Source: an uncultured Pelagibacteraceae bacterium (GTDB lineage: Bacteria; Pseudomonadota; Alphaproteobacteria; Pelagibacterales; Pelagibacteraceae). From it: 64,000 bases of DNA. A program made the position numbers and the translations under genes. Positions 22,257 through 30,990 of this stretch are shown one piece after another (the stretch's first letter is position 1; each line of letters opens with the position of its first letter). The notes beneath the pieces are model-generated. The model made no database searches. It was not told the DNA's origin and saw nothing but the letters and a program-made list of their open reading frames with translations. The stretch covers positions 1 through 64,000 of the forward strand of contig CABZJN010000003.1 of NCBI GenBank assembly GCA_902526085.1, written 5' to 3'.

Positions 22257-23057
22257 ATGGAAAATAATATAATAATTTTTACAGACCTAGACGGATCTTT
22301 GTTAAATACTCAAAATTTTAAATTCGTAAAAGCTAAATCACTAATTAAAAAAATTATTAAAGATAATAATTTTATAATTCCTAATTCAAGTAAAACAGAG
22401 TTAGAGATTAAATATTTTATTAAGAAGTTAAAAATTAAACTTCCTTTCATAAGCGAAAATGGTTCTGAAATTCATAATCTAAATACGATCGAAAGTAAGC
22501 TTCCTAAAAAGATAACAATAGCTCGTGATAAAAATACAATTTTAAAAATTTTTTTAAAAAATATAAGTAAAGAGATTTTAATAAAATGTGATTTTTTATA
22601 TAAAATGAACAATAAAAAAAAATCTAATATTTTAGGTCTAAAAGGAAAAGACTTAATAGCTAGCTCAAAAAGAAAATGTACTTATCCTTTTATTTTTAAA
22701 GGGAATAATAAACTAAAAAAATTATTATTTAAAAAAGCTCTCAAAGCAGGTTTAAGAATTCAACAAGGTGGCAGAGTAATGAATTTAGGAGATAATGTAA
22801 CTAAAGGAATAGCAATTAAAAAAACATTAAATTTTATTAAATCAGTGAATAAAAATAAGATTACAACCATTGCTGTTGGTGATAATCAGAATGATTTAAG
22901 TATGTTAAAAGTTGTAAAATATCCCTGTATTATTTCAAATAGATCCATCAAAATTAATAACAAAAATAAAATTTATACTAATAAAAAGGCTCCAGAAGGA
23001 TGGATTGAAGTGGTCAAAAAGGCAATGGATAAAATAAATAAACAAATTAATTTATAA
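22257..23057 (+). CDS. mpgP: mannosyl-3-phosphoglycerate phosphatase family (HAD)
   Basis: IFTDLDGSLLNTQNF, FISENGSEIH, VGDNQNDLSML. The ATG at 22257 is preferred to the TTG at 22254. Confidence 0.85.
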   Translation: MENNIIIFTDLDGSLLNTQNFKFVKAKSLIKKIIKDNNFIIPNSSKTELEIKYFIKKLKIKLPFISENGSEIHNLNTIESKLPKKITIARDKNTILKIFLKNISKEILIKCDFLYKMNNKKKSNILGLKGKDLIASSKRKCTYPFIFKGNNKLKKLLFKKALKAGLRIQQGGRVMNLGDNVTKGIAIKKTLNFIKSVNKNKITTIAVGDNQNDLSMLKVVKYPCIISNRSIKINNKNKIYTNKKAPEGWIEVVKKAMDKINKQINL

Positions 23058-23059
23058 TT

Positions 23060-24280
23060 ATGGGCGATTTTTCTCAAAACGGAATAGTAGCAAACCTTCA
23101 TGATTTTTCGATACGAAGTACTGAACAAATTGAAAAAGACTTATTAAAATTTTCTAAAGAGAGAAAATTAGAATTAATTTTACCTTGTCTTTATTCAGAA
23201 CTTGAAGGAGACGCATTACCAAACATTGTAAATGAAATAAGTAAAACTAAATATCTTAATCATGTGATAATTGGCTTAGATCAAGCTAACAAAACACAAG
23301 CTAAAAAGGCATGGAAATTTTTTAAAAAGTTAAAAACACCTTTTTCTATTTTATGGAATGATGGACCTAAATTAAAAAAATTAGATAAGGAATTAAAAGG
23401 TATAGATCTTGCCCCAAAACAAATGGGCAAAGGAAGAAATGTTTGGTATTGCATTGGCATGGCAATAGCTAGAGATGAAGCTAGATCAGTTGCTTTGCAT
23501 GATTGTGATATAAAAACATATGATAGAAGATTGTTAGCAAAACTTTTTTATCCTGTAGAAAACCCATTATTTAATTATGAATTTTGTAAAGGTTATTACC
23601 CAAGAATTGCTGATAATAAAATGCATGGAAGAGTGGCTAGATTACTTGTTAATCCACTTCTAACAGCAATGGAAAAAACAATAGGTAAAAGTGATTACAT
23701 AGACTTTATGAAGTCATTTAAATACCCATTAGCTGGAGAATTTTCATTTAGAAGAAATATTTTACCTGAATTAAGAATTTCTTCTGATTGGGGAATTGAA
23801 ATTGCTATTTTATCTGAAATGCAGAGGAATTATTCATCTAACAACATATGCCAAGTAGAATTAGCTGATAACTACGATCATAAACATCAGATATTATCTA
23901 TTAAGGATAGTTCAAAAGGGTTATCTAAAATGTCTATTGATATAATCAAAACATTGGTAAGAAAACTAGCAACACAAGGCTATTCTTTTAGCAAAGAAAC
24001 TTTTAGATCAATTAAAGCAACTTATTATAGGTCCGCTTTAGATTTAATTGATATTTATAGAAGCGATGCTCAAATGAACGGATTAAAGTTTGACTCTCAC
24101 AATGAGGAAAAAACGGTTGAGTTATTTGCTTTAAATATAATGAAAGCAGGAGAGTCGTTTTTTGAAAATCCGATGGATACACCTTTTATTCCAACTTGGC
24201 ACAGAGTAAAAAGCGCTATCCCTGATTTCCTAGATAGATTTAAGGAAAGCGTTAAATCGGACAATAAAGAGTTTAAGTAA
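23060..24280 (+). CDS. gpgS: glucosyl-3-phosphoglycerate synthase-like glycosyltransferase
   Basis: GT81-like: LILPCLYSELEGDALPNIV, MGKGRNVWYCIGMAIARDEARSVALHDCDIKTYDRRLLAKL, FCKGYYPRIADNKMHGRVARLLVNPLL. Confidence 0.85.
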   Translation: MGDFSQNGIVANLHDFSIRSTEQIEKDLLKFSKERKLELILPCLYSELEGDALPNIVNEISKTKYLNHVIIGLDQANKTQAKKAWKFFKKLKTPFSILWNDGPKLKKLDKELKGIDLAPKQMGKGRNVWYCIGMAIARDEARSVALHDCDIKTYDRRLLAKLFYPVENPLFNYEFCKGYYPRIADNKMHGRVARLLVNPLLTAMEKTIGKSDYIDFMKSFKYPLAGEFSFRRNILPELRISSDWGIEIAILSEMQRNYSSNNICQVELADNYDHKHQILSIKDSSKGLSKMSIDIIKTLVRKLATQGYSFSKETFRSIKATYYRSALDLIDIYRSDAQMNGLKFDSHNEEKTVELFALNIMKAGESFFENPMDTPFIPTWHRVKSAIPDFLDRFKESVKSDNKEFK

Positions 24281-24294
24281 ACTTAATAATTAGT

Positions 24295-24462
24295 TTAATG
24301 TTTGTGATTGTGCTCTTCGTTTAAATTATCAATATCAATTTCTTGAATTTCATTAATGGGCTTTGCTATACGCCAATTCCTTACTTTCCCATCCTCTGCT
24401 CTTTCGGTTATTATTGTCTCTATAGGAGGGCAATTAGGTTCATGACAACTTAACTCAGCCAT
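24295..24462 (-). CDS. unannotated small Cys/His protein, 55 aa
   Basis: Hand translation of reverse strand: [55 protein letters not shown]. Start overlaps the cobW relic stop. Missing from ORF track because of its size. Confidence 0.7.
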   Translation of the reverse strand: MAELSCHEPNCPPIETIITERAEDGKVRNWRIAKPINEIQEIDIDNLNEEHNHKH

Positions 24463-24559
24463 GCTGTTCTGTTAAGATCCTGTTTAAAAGCGTTGTTTTT
24501 CCAGCACCTAAAAAACCTGTTAAAACAGTAACAGGAACTTGTTTGTTAGTTTCTTCCAT
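24455..24559 (-). pseudogene. relic of CobW/COG0523 (G3E) GTPase: N-terminal 34 codons only
   Basis: Hand translation: [34 protein letters not shown] ; canonical CobW N-terminus with Walker [10 protein letters not shown], then immediate TGA. Confidence 0.85.
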
Positions 24560-24567
24560 TAATTAAA

Positions 24568-25671
24568 TTAACATCCTTTAAAGGATTTTGACATGTTTTG
24601 TATCAAATCAAAATATAAACCTTTTCCAGGAGTTAAAGTTGCACCCAACGGATCAACAATACCGGTTTTAATATTCATATCTTTTGCAACAGCTTTAATG
24701 ATGTCAGGGTTAAATTGAGGCTCAGAAAATACACAAGCTACTTTATCATGCTCAATTACTTCTCTAATCTCTGAAAGTTGTTCCGCACCAGGTAGTACGT
24801 CTGTGTTAACTGTGAAAGCTCCTAATATATTTACATTAAATCTTTTCTCAAAGTATTGGTAAGCGTCGTGAAAAACAATTGAAGCAGTGCTTTCATTAAG
24901 TTCTGCAGTTACATCATTTGTAAGTTTATCAATTTCTTTATAAGCCTTACTTAAATTTGCTCTATAAGCAACTTCATTTGTTGGGTCATTTTCAATTAAG
25001 TGCTTAGACATTTCAAATAAAATAACTTTTGCATTAATTGGGTCTAACCAAATATGTGGATCAAATTCACCGTGGTGGTGTCCTTCGTGTCCATCATGAT
25101 CATCATGGTCATCATGCCCATCTTTTTTTTTTGCATAATCGTCATGGTCGTGATCATCGTGGTCATCCTTTTTCTTATGTCCATGATCGTCATGATCGTC
25201 CTCTTTATGCCCATCTTCTTTTTTTGAATGGTCATGATCATCGTGATCATCTTTTTTCTTGTGTCCGTGATCATCATGATCATAGTGATCGTCATGGTCA
25301 TCAAAAATATTTCTCTCTCTAAATTTTAACTTTACTAAACCTTTAATCTCTAATAACTCAATTTTTTCTGCCTCATTAGCAATTGAGTCTAATGGTTTTT
25401 CTAAAAAATTTTCTAAATCTTCACCTACCCAAAAAACAATGTCAGCATCTTGTAACATTTTTGCATGCGAAGGTTTCATAGCAAATCCATGTGGTGAAGC
25501 GTATCCATCAACTATTAAATCTGGTTTAGCTACACCATCCATTAAATAGCTAGCTAAAGAGTGTATTGGCTTAATTGATGCAACGACTTTGATATCGGCA
25601 TTTACTGATGTAAATAAAGTTAAAAATGATAGTATTGTTAAGATTATTGAAGATTTTTTTAGATTTTTCAT
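24568..25671 (-). CDS. znuA: zinc ABC transporter substrate-binding protein
   Basis: signal peptide, ASIKPIHSLASYLMDG, His/Asp-rich loop, HGEFDPHIWLDPINAK, FSEPQFNPDIIK. Confidence 0.96.
   Translation of the reverse strand: MKNLKKSSIILTILSFLTLFTSVNADIKVVASIKPIHSLASYLMDGVAKPDLIVDGYASPHGFAMKPSHAKMLQDADIVFWVGEDLENFLEKPLDSIANEAEKIELLEIKGLVKLKFRERNIFDDHDDHYDHDDHGHKKKDDHDDHDHSKKEDGHKEDDHDDHGHKKKDDHDDHDHDDYAKKKDGHDDHDDHDGHEGHHHGEFDPHIWLDPINAKVILFEMSKHLIENDPTNEVAYRANLSKAYKEIDKLTNDVTAELNESTASIVFHDAYQYFEKRFNVNILGAFTVNTDVLPGAEQLSEIREVIEHDKVACVFSEPQFNPDIIKAVAKDMNIKTGIVDPLGATLTPGKGLYFDLIQNMSKSFKGC
25062..25305 (-). repeat. degenerate His/Asp/Lys repeat within znuA (metal-binding loop)
   Basis: Translated as FDDHDDHYDHDDHGHKKKDDHDDHDHSKKEDGHKEDDHDDHGHKKKDDHDDHDHDDYAKKKDGHDDHDDHDGHEGHHHG; DNA shows recurring gatcatgatcatc-like units. 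Confidence 0.9.
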
Positions 25672-25691
25672 AATATTTGGTTATTGTTAAT

Positions 25692-25706
25692 TGTTATAAT
25701 ATAACA
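25692..25706. promoter_or_regulatory. candidate Zur box 1
   Basis: TGTTATAATATAACA, perfect palindrome around a central A, between divergent znuA and znuC. Confidence 0.75.
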
Positions 25707-25709
25707 CTG

Positions 25710-25724
25710 TGTAATAATATAACA
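25710..25724. promoter_or_regulatory. candidate Zur box 2
   Basis: TGTAATAATATAACA, one mismatch to box 1, offset by 18 bp. Confidence 0.65.
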
Positions 25725-25744
25725 TATTTAAGTCAAGTGAATAA

Positions 25745-26491
25745 ATGAGCATAGAAAATAATATTTTAGTAAAGTTAAATAATGTTGGTTTTCAACAAAA
25801 TCAAAAGTGGCTTGTTCAAGGTGTTTCTCTTCAAGTCGAAAAAGGTAAAATTGTTACCTTAATTGGTCCCAATGGTTCTGGTAAAAGTACAACAGCTAAA
25901 ATTGCTCTAGGTTTATTTAAAAATATTGAGGGTAAAGTAGAAAAATTTACAAATAATATTGGTTATGTTCCACAAAAAATATCAATAGATTGGACACTTC
26001 CTCTTAGAGTTAGAGATTTTATGCTTTTAACGGATAATCTTACAGAAGACGTGATTGATGAAGCACTTTCATTAACTGGAGTAATTAATTTAAAAGATAA
26101 AAGTTTGGGAAATTTATCAGGTGGAGAGTTTCAAAGAGTATTACTTGCAAGAGCTATTTCAAAAAAACCTGAATTGTTAGTACTTGATGAGCCAGTTCAA
26201 GGTGTAGATTTTACGGGAGAAATTGCCTTGTATGAATTAATTAAAGAAATTTCAGAAAAATTAAATTGTGGTATTTTATTAATATCCCATGACTTACATA
26301 CTGTAATGAGCGCTACTGATCATGTTGTTTGTTTAAATGGTCATGTCTGTTGTTCAGGTTCACCAAAAGAAGTTGCAAAAAATAGTGAATACAAAGCATT
26401 GTTTGGTGAACAAGCTGCTCAAACACTTTCAATTTATGAACATAAGCACGATCATGTTCATACTGATGATGGGGATATAAAAAAAAATTGA
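25745..26491 (+). CDS. znuC: zinc ABC transporter ATP-binding protein
   Basis: GPNGSGKSTTAKIALGL, LSGGEFQRVLLARAI, LVLDEPVQGVD; His-rich C-terminus. Confidence 0.95.
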   Translation: MSIENNILVKLNNVGFQQNQKWLVQGVSLQVEKGKIVTLIGPNGSGKSTTAKIALGLFKNIEGKVEKFTNNIGYVPQKISIDWTLPLRVRDFMLLTDNLTEDVIDEALSLTGVINLKDKSLGNLSGGEFQRVLLARAISKKPELLVLDEPVQGVDFTGEIALYELIKEISEKLNCGILLISHDLHTVMSATDHVVCLNGHVCCSGSPKEVAKNSEYKALFGEQAAQTLSIYEHKHDHVHTDDGDIKKN

Positions 26492-26492
26492 T

Positions 26493-27296
26493 ATGTTTGA
26501 TGATTTTTTTATAAGAGCATTGGTTGCAGGTATTGGTATCGCTTTTGTTGCGGGACCTCTTGGTTGTTTTGTTGTGTGGAGGAGATTGTCTTATTTTGGA
26601 GATACACTCGCCCACTCCGCATTACTTGGTGTAACAATTGCATACTCATTAGAATTTAATATTGCTGTTTCAATATTTTTAATTTCATCAGCAATTGCAT
26701 TAATTTTAATACAACTACAAAAAAAAACTAATCTACCAAGCGATGCGTTGTTAGGGCTATTGGCTCACTCATCATTGGCAGTTGGATTAGTAGTGATTGG
26801 ATTTTTAACCTTTATTAGATTTGATATTATGGGATTATTGTTTGGGGATATATTGGCTGTTAATAAAAAAGATTTGTTAACTATATGGGTTGGTGGAGCC
26901 TTAATTTTATTGGTTTTAAGATTAATATGGAAACCATTGTTCGCATCAACTGTAAATTATGAATTAGCACAAGCAGAAGGTCTAAACCCTGATAGAGCAA
27001 AAGCGATCTTTACAATCTTATTGGCTGCAATAATTGCCATATCAATTAAATTAGTCGGAGTGCTATTAATTACAGGAATGTTAATTATACCAACTGCTAT
27101 GGCTAGAAATCTTTCAGATAATCCCCAAAAAATGGTGATCTTTGCGATAATTGGAGGATTGTTATCAGTGTTTATAGGATTGTTCTCTTCGTTAGAATTT
27201 AATACTCCATCTGGTCCATCCATAATTGCTGCAGCTCTAGTGTTGTTTATTTTTTCATTACTTAAAGTCAAACAAACGATACAATTGAAAAATTAA
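26493..27296 (+). CDS. znuB: zinc ABC transporter permease
   Basis: ABC-3 family: GPLGCFVVWRRLSYFGDTLAHSALLGV; LLITGMLIIPTAMARNLS. Confidence 0.95.
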   Translation: MFDDFFIRALVAGIGIAFVAGPLGCFVVWRRLSYFGDTLAHSALLGVTIAYSLEFNIAVSIFLISSAIALILIQLQKKTNLPSDALLGLLAHSSLAVGLVVIGFLTFIRFDIMGLLFGDILAVNKKDLLTIWVGGALILLVLRLIWKPLFASTVNYELAQAEGLNPDRAKAIFTILLAAIIAISIKLVGVLLITGMLIIPTAMARNLSDNPQKMVIFAIIGGLLSVFIGLFSSLEFNTPSGPSIIAAALVLFIFSLLKVKQTIQLKN

Positions 27297-27320
27297 TGGA
27301 ATATTATAAAAAATAATTAA

Positions 27321-27713
27321 ATGCAAAAACAAGAAACATTAACTAAAAACCAAAAAATAATTTTAGATTTAATTGAAAAATCTGATCAACCATTAAAAGC
27401 ATACTCAATTTTATTTGATGTTAAAAAAAAAGGTATTAATGCCCCTTTGCAGGTTTATAGAGCTTTAAACAAACTAGTCAAAATTGGAAAAATTCATAAA
27501 ATAGAAAGTAGAAACGCTTTCATCGCTTGTAAAAATTCAAAATGTCAAATTGCTAAAGCTACTGTTTTTTCAATTTGTGAAAGTTGTGAAGATGTAACTG
27601 AAATTCATGATCATAAATTATCAGAACACTTAAGAGATTTTAAAGATAACAAAGGAATGAAATACAATAAATATAATTTGGAGTTTTTCGGCCTGTGCAA
27701 GAAATGTATATAA
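27321..27713 (+). CDS. zur: Fur-family zinc uptake regulator
   Basis: Fur fold (APLQVYRALNKLVKIGKIHKIESRNAFIAC), CESC and CKKC zinc motifs; follows znuCB. Confidence 0.9.
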   Translation: MQKQETLTKNQKIILDLIEKSDQPLKAYSILFDVKKKGINAPLQVYRALNKLVKIGKIHKIESRNAFIACKNSKCQIAKATVFSICESCEDVTEIHDHKLSEHLRDFKDNKGMKYNKYNLEFFGLCKKCI

Positions 27714-27717
27714 ATAA

Positions 27718-28257
27718 ATGAAAATAAAAAAAGGCGACACATTAGAAGAAATCTCATTACCAAAACCTGATGGTTCAATTTTTTTTTTATCTGAAACAAA
27801 AGGTAAAAAAGTACTACTTACTTTCTACCGTATAGCTGGATGTAGCTTTTGTAATTTAAGATTGAATGAATTGAATAAAAGATTTAGTGAATTTGGAAAT
27901 AATTTTACACATGTTGGAATTTTTCATTCCCCAGTAGATAATTTAAAATCTTATATGGATAAACATGGCGAACTACCTTTTACAGTTGTGGCTGATGAAA
28001 ATTTTGAATATTTTAAAAAATATGAAATTGAAAGATCTATGGCAAAAACATTGAATGCAATGTTATTTAAACCTCACAAAATCATTCCAGCAATGATGAA
28101 AGGATATATTCCAACAAAGATTAAAGGTCATTTAGATATTGCTGTAACTGATGTTCTGATAAACGAACTAGGAGTTGTTGAAGAAGTATATTATGCTCAA
28201 AAAGATATAGCAGATCATTTTGAGTTTGAAAAAATTAAGCAGTTTGCGCTCAATTAA
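27718..28257 (+). CDS. peroxiredoxin-like (AhpC/TSA family) protein
   Basis: LPKPDGSIFFLSETKGKKVLLTFYRIAGCSFCNLRLNEL. Confidence 0.8.
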   Translation: MKIKKGDTLEEISLPKPDGSIFFLSETKGKKVLLTFYRIAGCSFCNLRLNELNKRFSEFGNNFTHVGIFHSPVDNLKSYMDKHGELPFTVVADENFEYFKKYEIERSMAKTLNAMLFKPHKIIPAMMKGYIPTKIKGHLDIAVTDVLINELGVVEEVYYAQKDIADHFEFEKIKQFALN

Positions 28258-28264
28258 GTAAATA

Positions 28265-28858
28265 ATGAAAGTTGAATATTATTTTAGTGTCCTATCTCCA
28301 TTTAGTTATCTAGGAGCTGGTAGATTTACAAAAATAGTAAGCAAATATAATTTAGAGGTTATAGAAAAACCGCTTGATTTAGTTGGCGAAATATTTCCAA
28401 ATACTGGAGGATTGCCAGTTCCTAAAAGACATCCTGCTAGACAAAAATATAGACTTGTAGAACTGGAGAGAATTTCAAATAAACTAGGTTTACCGATTAT
28501 TAAAAAGCCAAAATTTTTTCCACCTAAAGACCCACACTTAGCAGCAAAATTTGTAATAGCTTCAAATAAATTGGGTAATAAACTTCATTTTGGAAATGAA
28601 TGTTTAAAATATTTATGGTCTATGGATAAAGATCTTTCTGATCACAATACACTTCAGGAAATTTGTGAAAAATTAAATTTAAACTTTGAAGAAATGAAGA
28701 AATTAGCTTTATCTGAAGATGTGAACTTGGAGTATCAAAAAAATTCAAAAGATGCAGTTGATAATGATGTATTTGGCGCTCCTTCGTATGTCTTAAATAA
28801 TGAGATTTTTTGGGGTCAAGATAGATTAGATTATCTTGAAGATGCATTTCTTAAATAA
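28265..28858 (+). CDS. DsbA-family / 2-hydroxychromene-2-carboxylate isomerase-like protein
   Basis: YYFSVLSPFSYLGAGRF ... VFGAPSYVLNNEIFWGQDRLDYLEDA. Confidence 0.85.
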   Translation: MKVEYYFSVLSPFSYLGAGRFTKIVSKYNLEVIEKPLDLVGEIFPNTGGLPVPKRHPARQKYRLVELERISNKLGLPIIKKPKFFPPKDPHLAAKFVIASNKLGNKLHFGNECLKYLWSMDKDLSDHNTLQEICEKLNLNFEEMKKLALSEDVNLEYQKNSKDAVDNDVFGAPSYVLNNEIFWGQDRLDYLEDAFLK

Positions 28859-29531
28859 GTGAATATCCAGAGGATCTTACTGTTCTAATTAGTTCTTTTG
28901 TTTTATCAATATTAATCGACTTTCTTAATCTTCTTATATGAACATCAATGGTTCTACTTTCTACGTTTATGTTGTTTGGCCAAACATTTTCTAAAATTTG
29001 ATCTCTTGAATATACTCTTTTAGGGTTGCTTAAAAAGAATTCTAGTAGTCTAAATTCTGTTGGCCCAAGTTGTATTTCAATGTTTTTTCTGAATACTCTC
29101 TTCTCAAATCTATTTAATTTTAAATCTTCAAATTCCAAACTATTTGAAACAACTTTAGGATCATATCTTCTTAATACAGCTTTTATTCTTGCTAAAAGTT
29201 CGTTGAAACTAAATGGTTTGGTTAAATAATCATCAACACCACTATCTAATCCTTTTATTTTATCTTCCTCTTCTCCTTTTGCTGTAAGCATTATTATGGG
29301 TAGGTTTTTATGACTTGAGTTATTTCTAATATTTTTGCAAATATCAATTCCAGATAAATCTGGAAGCATCCAATCAAGTAAAAGCAAATTTGGTTCAAAC
29401 TTTTTTAAATCTTTTAAACCATCATTACCATTGGTAGATGAAGCTACTAAAAAACCCTCTTTTTCTAAATTATGTTGAACTAATTGTATTATTGAAGGCT
29501 CATCTTCAATAATAAATATTTTGCCATTCAT
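28851..29531 (-). CDS. phoB: phosphate regulon response regulator PhoB
   Basis: OmpR-family receiver and winged helix (LLDWMLPDLSGIDICKNIR; VESRTIDVHIRRLRKSI); downstream of phoU. Confidence 0.92.
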   Translation of the reverse strand: MNGKIFIIEDEPSIIQLVQHNLEKEGFLVASSTNGNDGLKDLKKFEPNLLLLDWMLPDLSGIDICKNIRNNSSHKNLPIIMLTAKGEEEDKIKGLDSGVDDYLTKPFSFNELLARIKAVLRRYDPKVVSNSLEFEDLKLNRFEKRVFRKNIEIQLGPTEFRLLEFFLSNPKRVYSRDQILENVWPNNINVESRTIDVHIRRLRKSINIDKTKELIRTVRSSGYSLI

Positions 29532-29532
29532 T

Positions 29533-30225
29533 TTATTCTTGGATAACTTTTCCTTTTGGTCTGCTTCCTTTTAGATATTCACCTTTAATCAAGTAACAAA
29601 TAGACTCTGCAATATTAGTAATATGATCACCTGCTCTCTCTAAGTTTTTTGTTGCGAATATAAGATGTGTAGAAAAATCTAAATTTTTTTTATCTTTAGA
29701 TAAAAAATCAATAACACTTTCCATTGCAATATAGGTAAGGTCATCAACTTGTTCATCCTTTTCCCAAACTTCTTTGGCTTTATCGTAATTTTTGTTAACA
29801 TAACTATCTAATACATCATTTAACTGTTTTATAACCAACTCACCTAATCTTTTTAAATTTGAAAGTAATTCCTCTGGTAAATCTAGTGGTAGTGGTTTAA
29901 CTTTTTTAGCATTACTTTTAGATAGATCTCCAATTCTTTCCAAGTCTTGTGAAATTTTTAAAGAACTAATTGTTTCCCTTAAATCAATAGCCATAGGAGC
30001 TCTTTTGACTAGTAATGTCATAATTTGAGTATCTATTTTTGATCTAAATTTATTAATTTCATCATCACTTTTAATAATTTTATCAATAGAATCTTTGTCA
30101 ACTTTAATAATAGCGTCCATTGAGTCTACCATTTGTGACTCTGTTAAACTTCCCATTTTAATTACAGAGTCAACAAGAAATTGTAATTCTTCCTCATATG
30201 ACTTTACTGTATGTTCGTTACTCAT
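29533..30225 (-). CDS. phoU: phosphate transport system protein PhoU
   Basis: KISQDLERIGDLSKSNAKK, LERAGDHITNIAE. Confidence 0.95.
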   Translation of the reverse strand: MSNEHTVKSYEEELQFLVDSVIKMGSLTESQMVDSMDAIIKVDKDSIDKIIKSDDEINKFRSKIDTQIMTLLVKRAPMAIDLRETISSLKISQDLERIGDLSKSNAKKVKPLPLDLPEELLSNLKRLGELVIKQLNDVLDSYVNKNYDKAKEVWEKDEQVDDLTYIAMESVIDFLSKDKKNLDFSTHLIFATKNLERAGDHITNIAESICYLIKGEYLKGSRPKGKVIQE

Positions 30226-30228
30226 AGT

Positions 30229-30990
30229 TTATCCAAATCTACCTGTAATATAATCTTGTGTCATTTTATTGTCAGGGTTCTTAAAAATTTTTTCTGTTTT
30301 TCCTACCTCAATTAATTTTCCAAGATGAAAAAAGCCGGTTTTCTGCGAAACTCTAACTGCTTGAGCCATCGAGTGGGTAACAATTACTATTGTATAAGTT
30401 TTCTTAAGTTCATCAATCAATTCCTCAATTTTGGCTGTTGCAATTGGATCTAAGGCTGAACATGGTTCATCCATTAGAATTACTTCTGGATTTACTGATA
30501 TTGCTCTGGCTATACAAAGTCGTTGTTGTTGACCTCCAGATAATCCAGTGCCTGGTTCGTCTAACCTATCTTTTACCTCTTCCCACAAAGCAGCTTTTTT
30601 TAAACTTCTTTCAACTATTTCATCTAGCTCACTTTTTGTCTCTCCCTTACCATGTATCTTTGGACCATATGAAATATTATCGTATATGCTTTTAGGAAAT
30701 GGATTTGGTTTTTGAAACACCATTCCAACTCTTTCTCTTAATGAAACGACGTCCAAATTTTCATCGTTAATTTCTACACCATCAATCTCAATATTTCCTG
30801 TAACTTTGCAAATATCAATTACGTCATTCATTCTGTTTATACATCTTATGAAGGTTGATTTACCACACCCAGATGGACCAATTAATGCAGTTACTTCTTT
30901 TTCATTCAAATCTAAGTTTACATCAAATAAAGCTTGTTTGTCTCCATAGAACACATTTAAATTATTAGATTTGATTTTTACTTCACTCAT
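30229..30990 (-). CDS. pstB: phosphate ABC transporter ATP-binding protein
   Basis: [57 protein letters not shown]. Confidence 0.97.
   Translation of the reverse strand: MSEVKIKSNNLNVFYGDKQALFDVNLDLNEKEVTALIGPSGCGKSTFIRCINRMNDVIDICKVTGNIEIDGVEINDENLDVVSLRERVGMVFQKPNPFPKSIYDNISYGPKIHGKGETKSELDEIVERSLKKAALWEEVKDRLDEPGTGLSGGQQQRLCIARAISVNPEVILMDEPCSALDPIATAKIEELIDELKKTYTIVIVTHSMAQAVRVSQKTGFFHLGKLIEVGKTEKIFKNPDNKMTQDYITGRFG

Noticed and set aside
25062-25305. Repeat could look like a CRISPR or minisatellite array
   Set aside because: Units are short, degenerate, in-frame in znuA and lack unique spacers; a protein repeat, not CRISPR.
25038-25322. ORFs 25038-25322 (+) and 25044-25304 (-), very His/Arg- or Met/Ile-rich
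   Set aside because: Shadow translations of the znuA His/Asp repeat in other frames; low-complexity composition, no independent start context.
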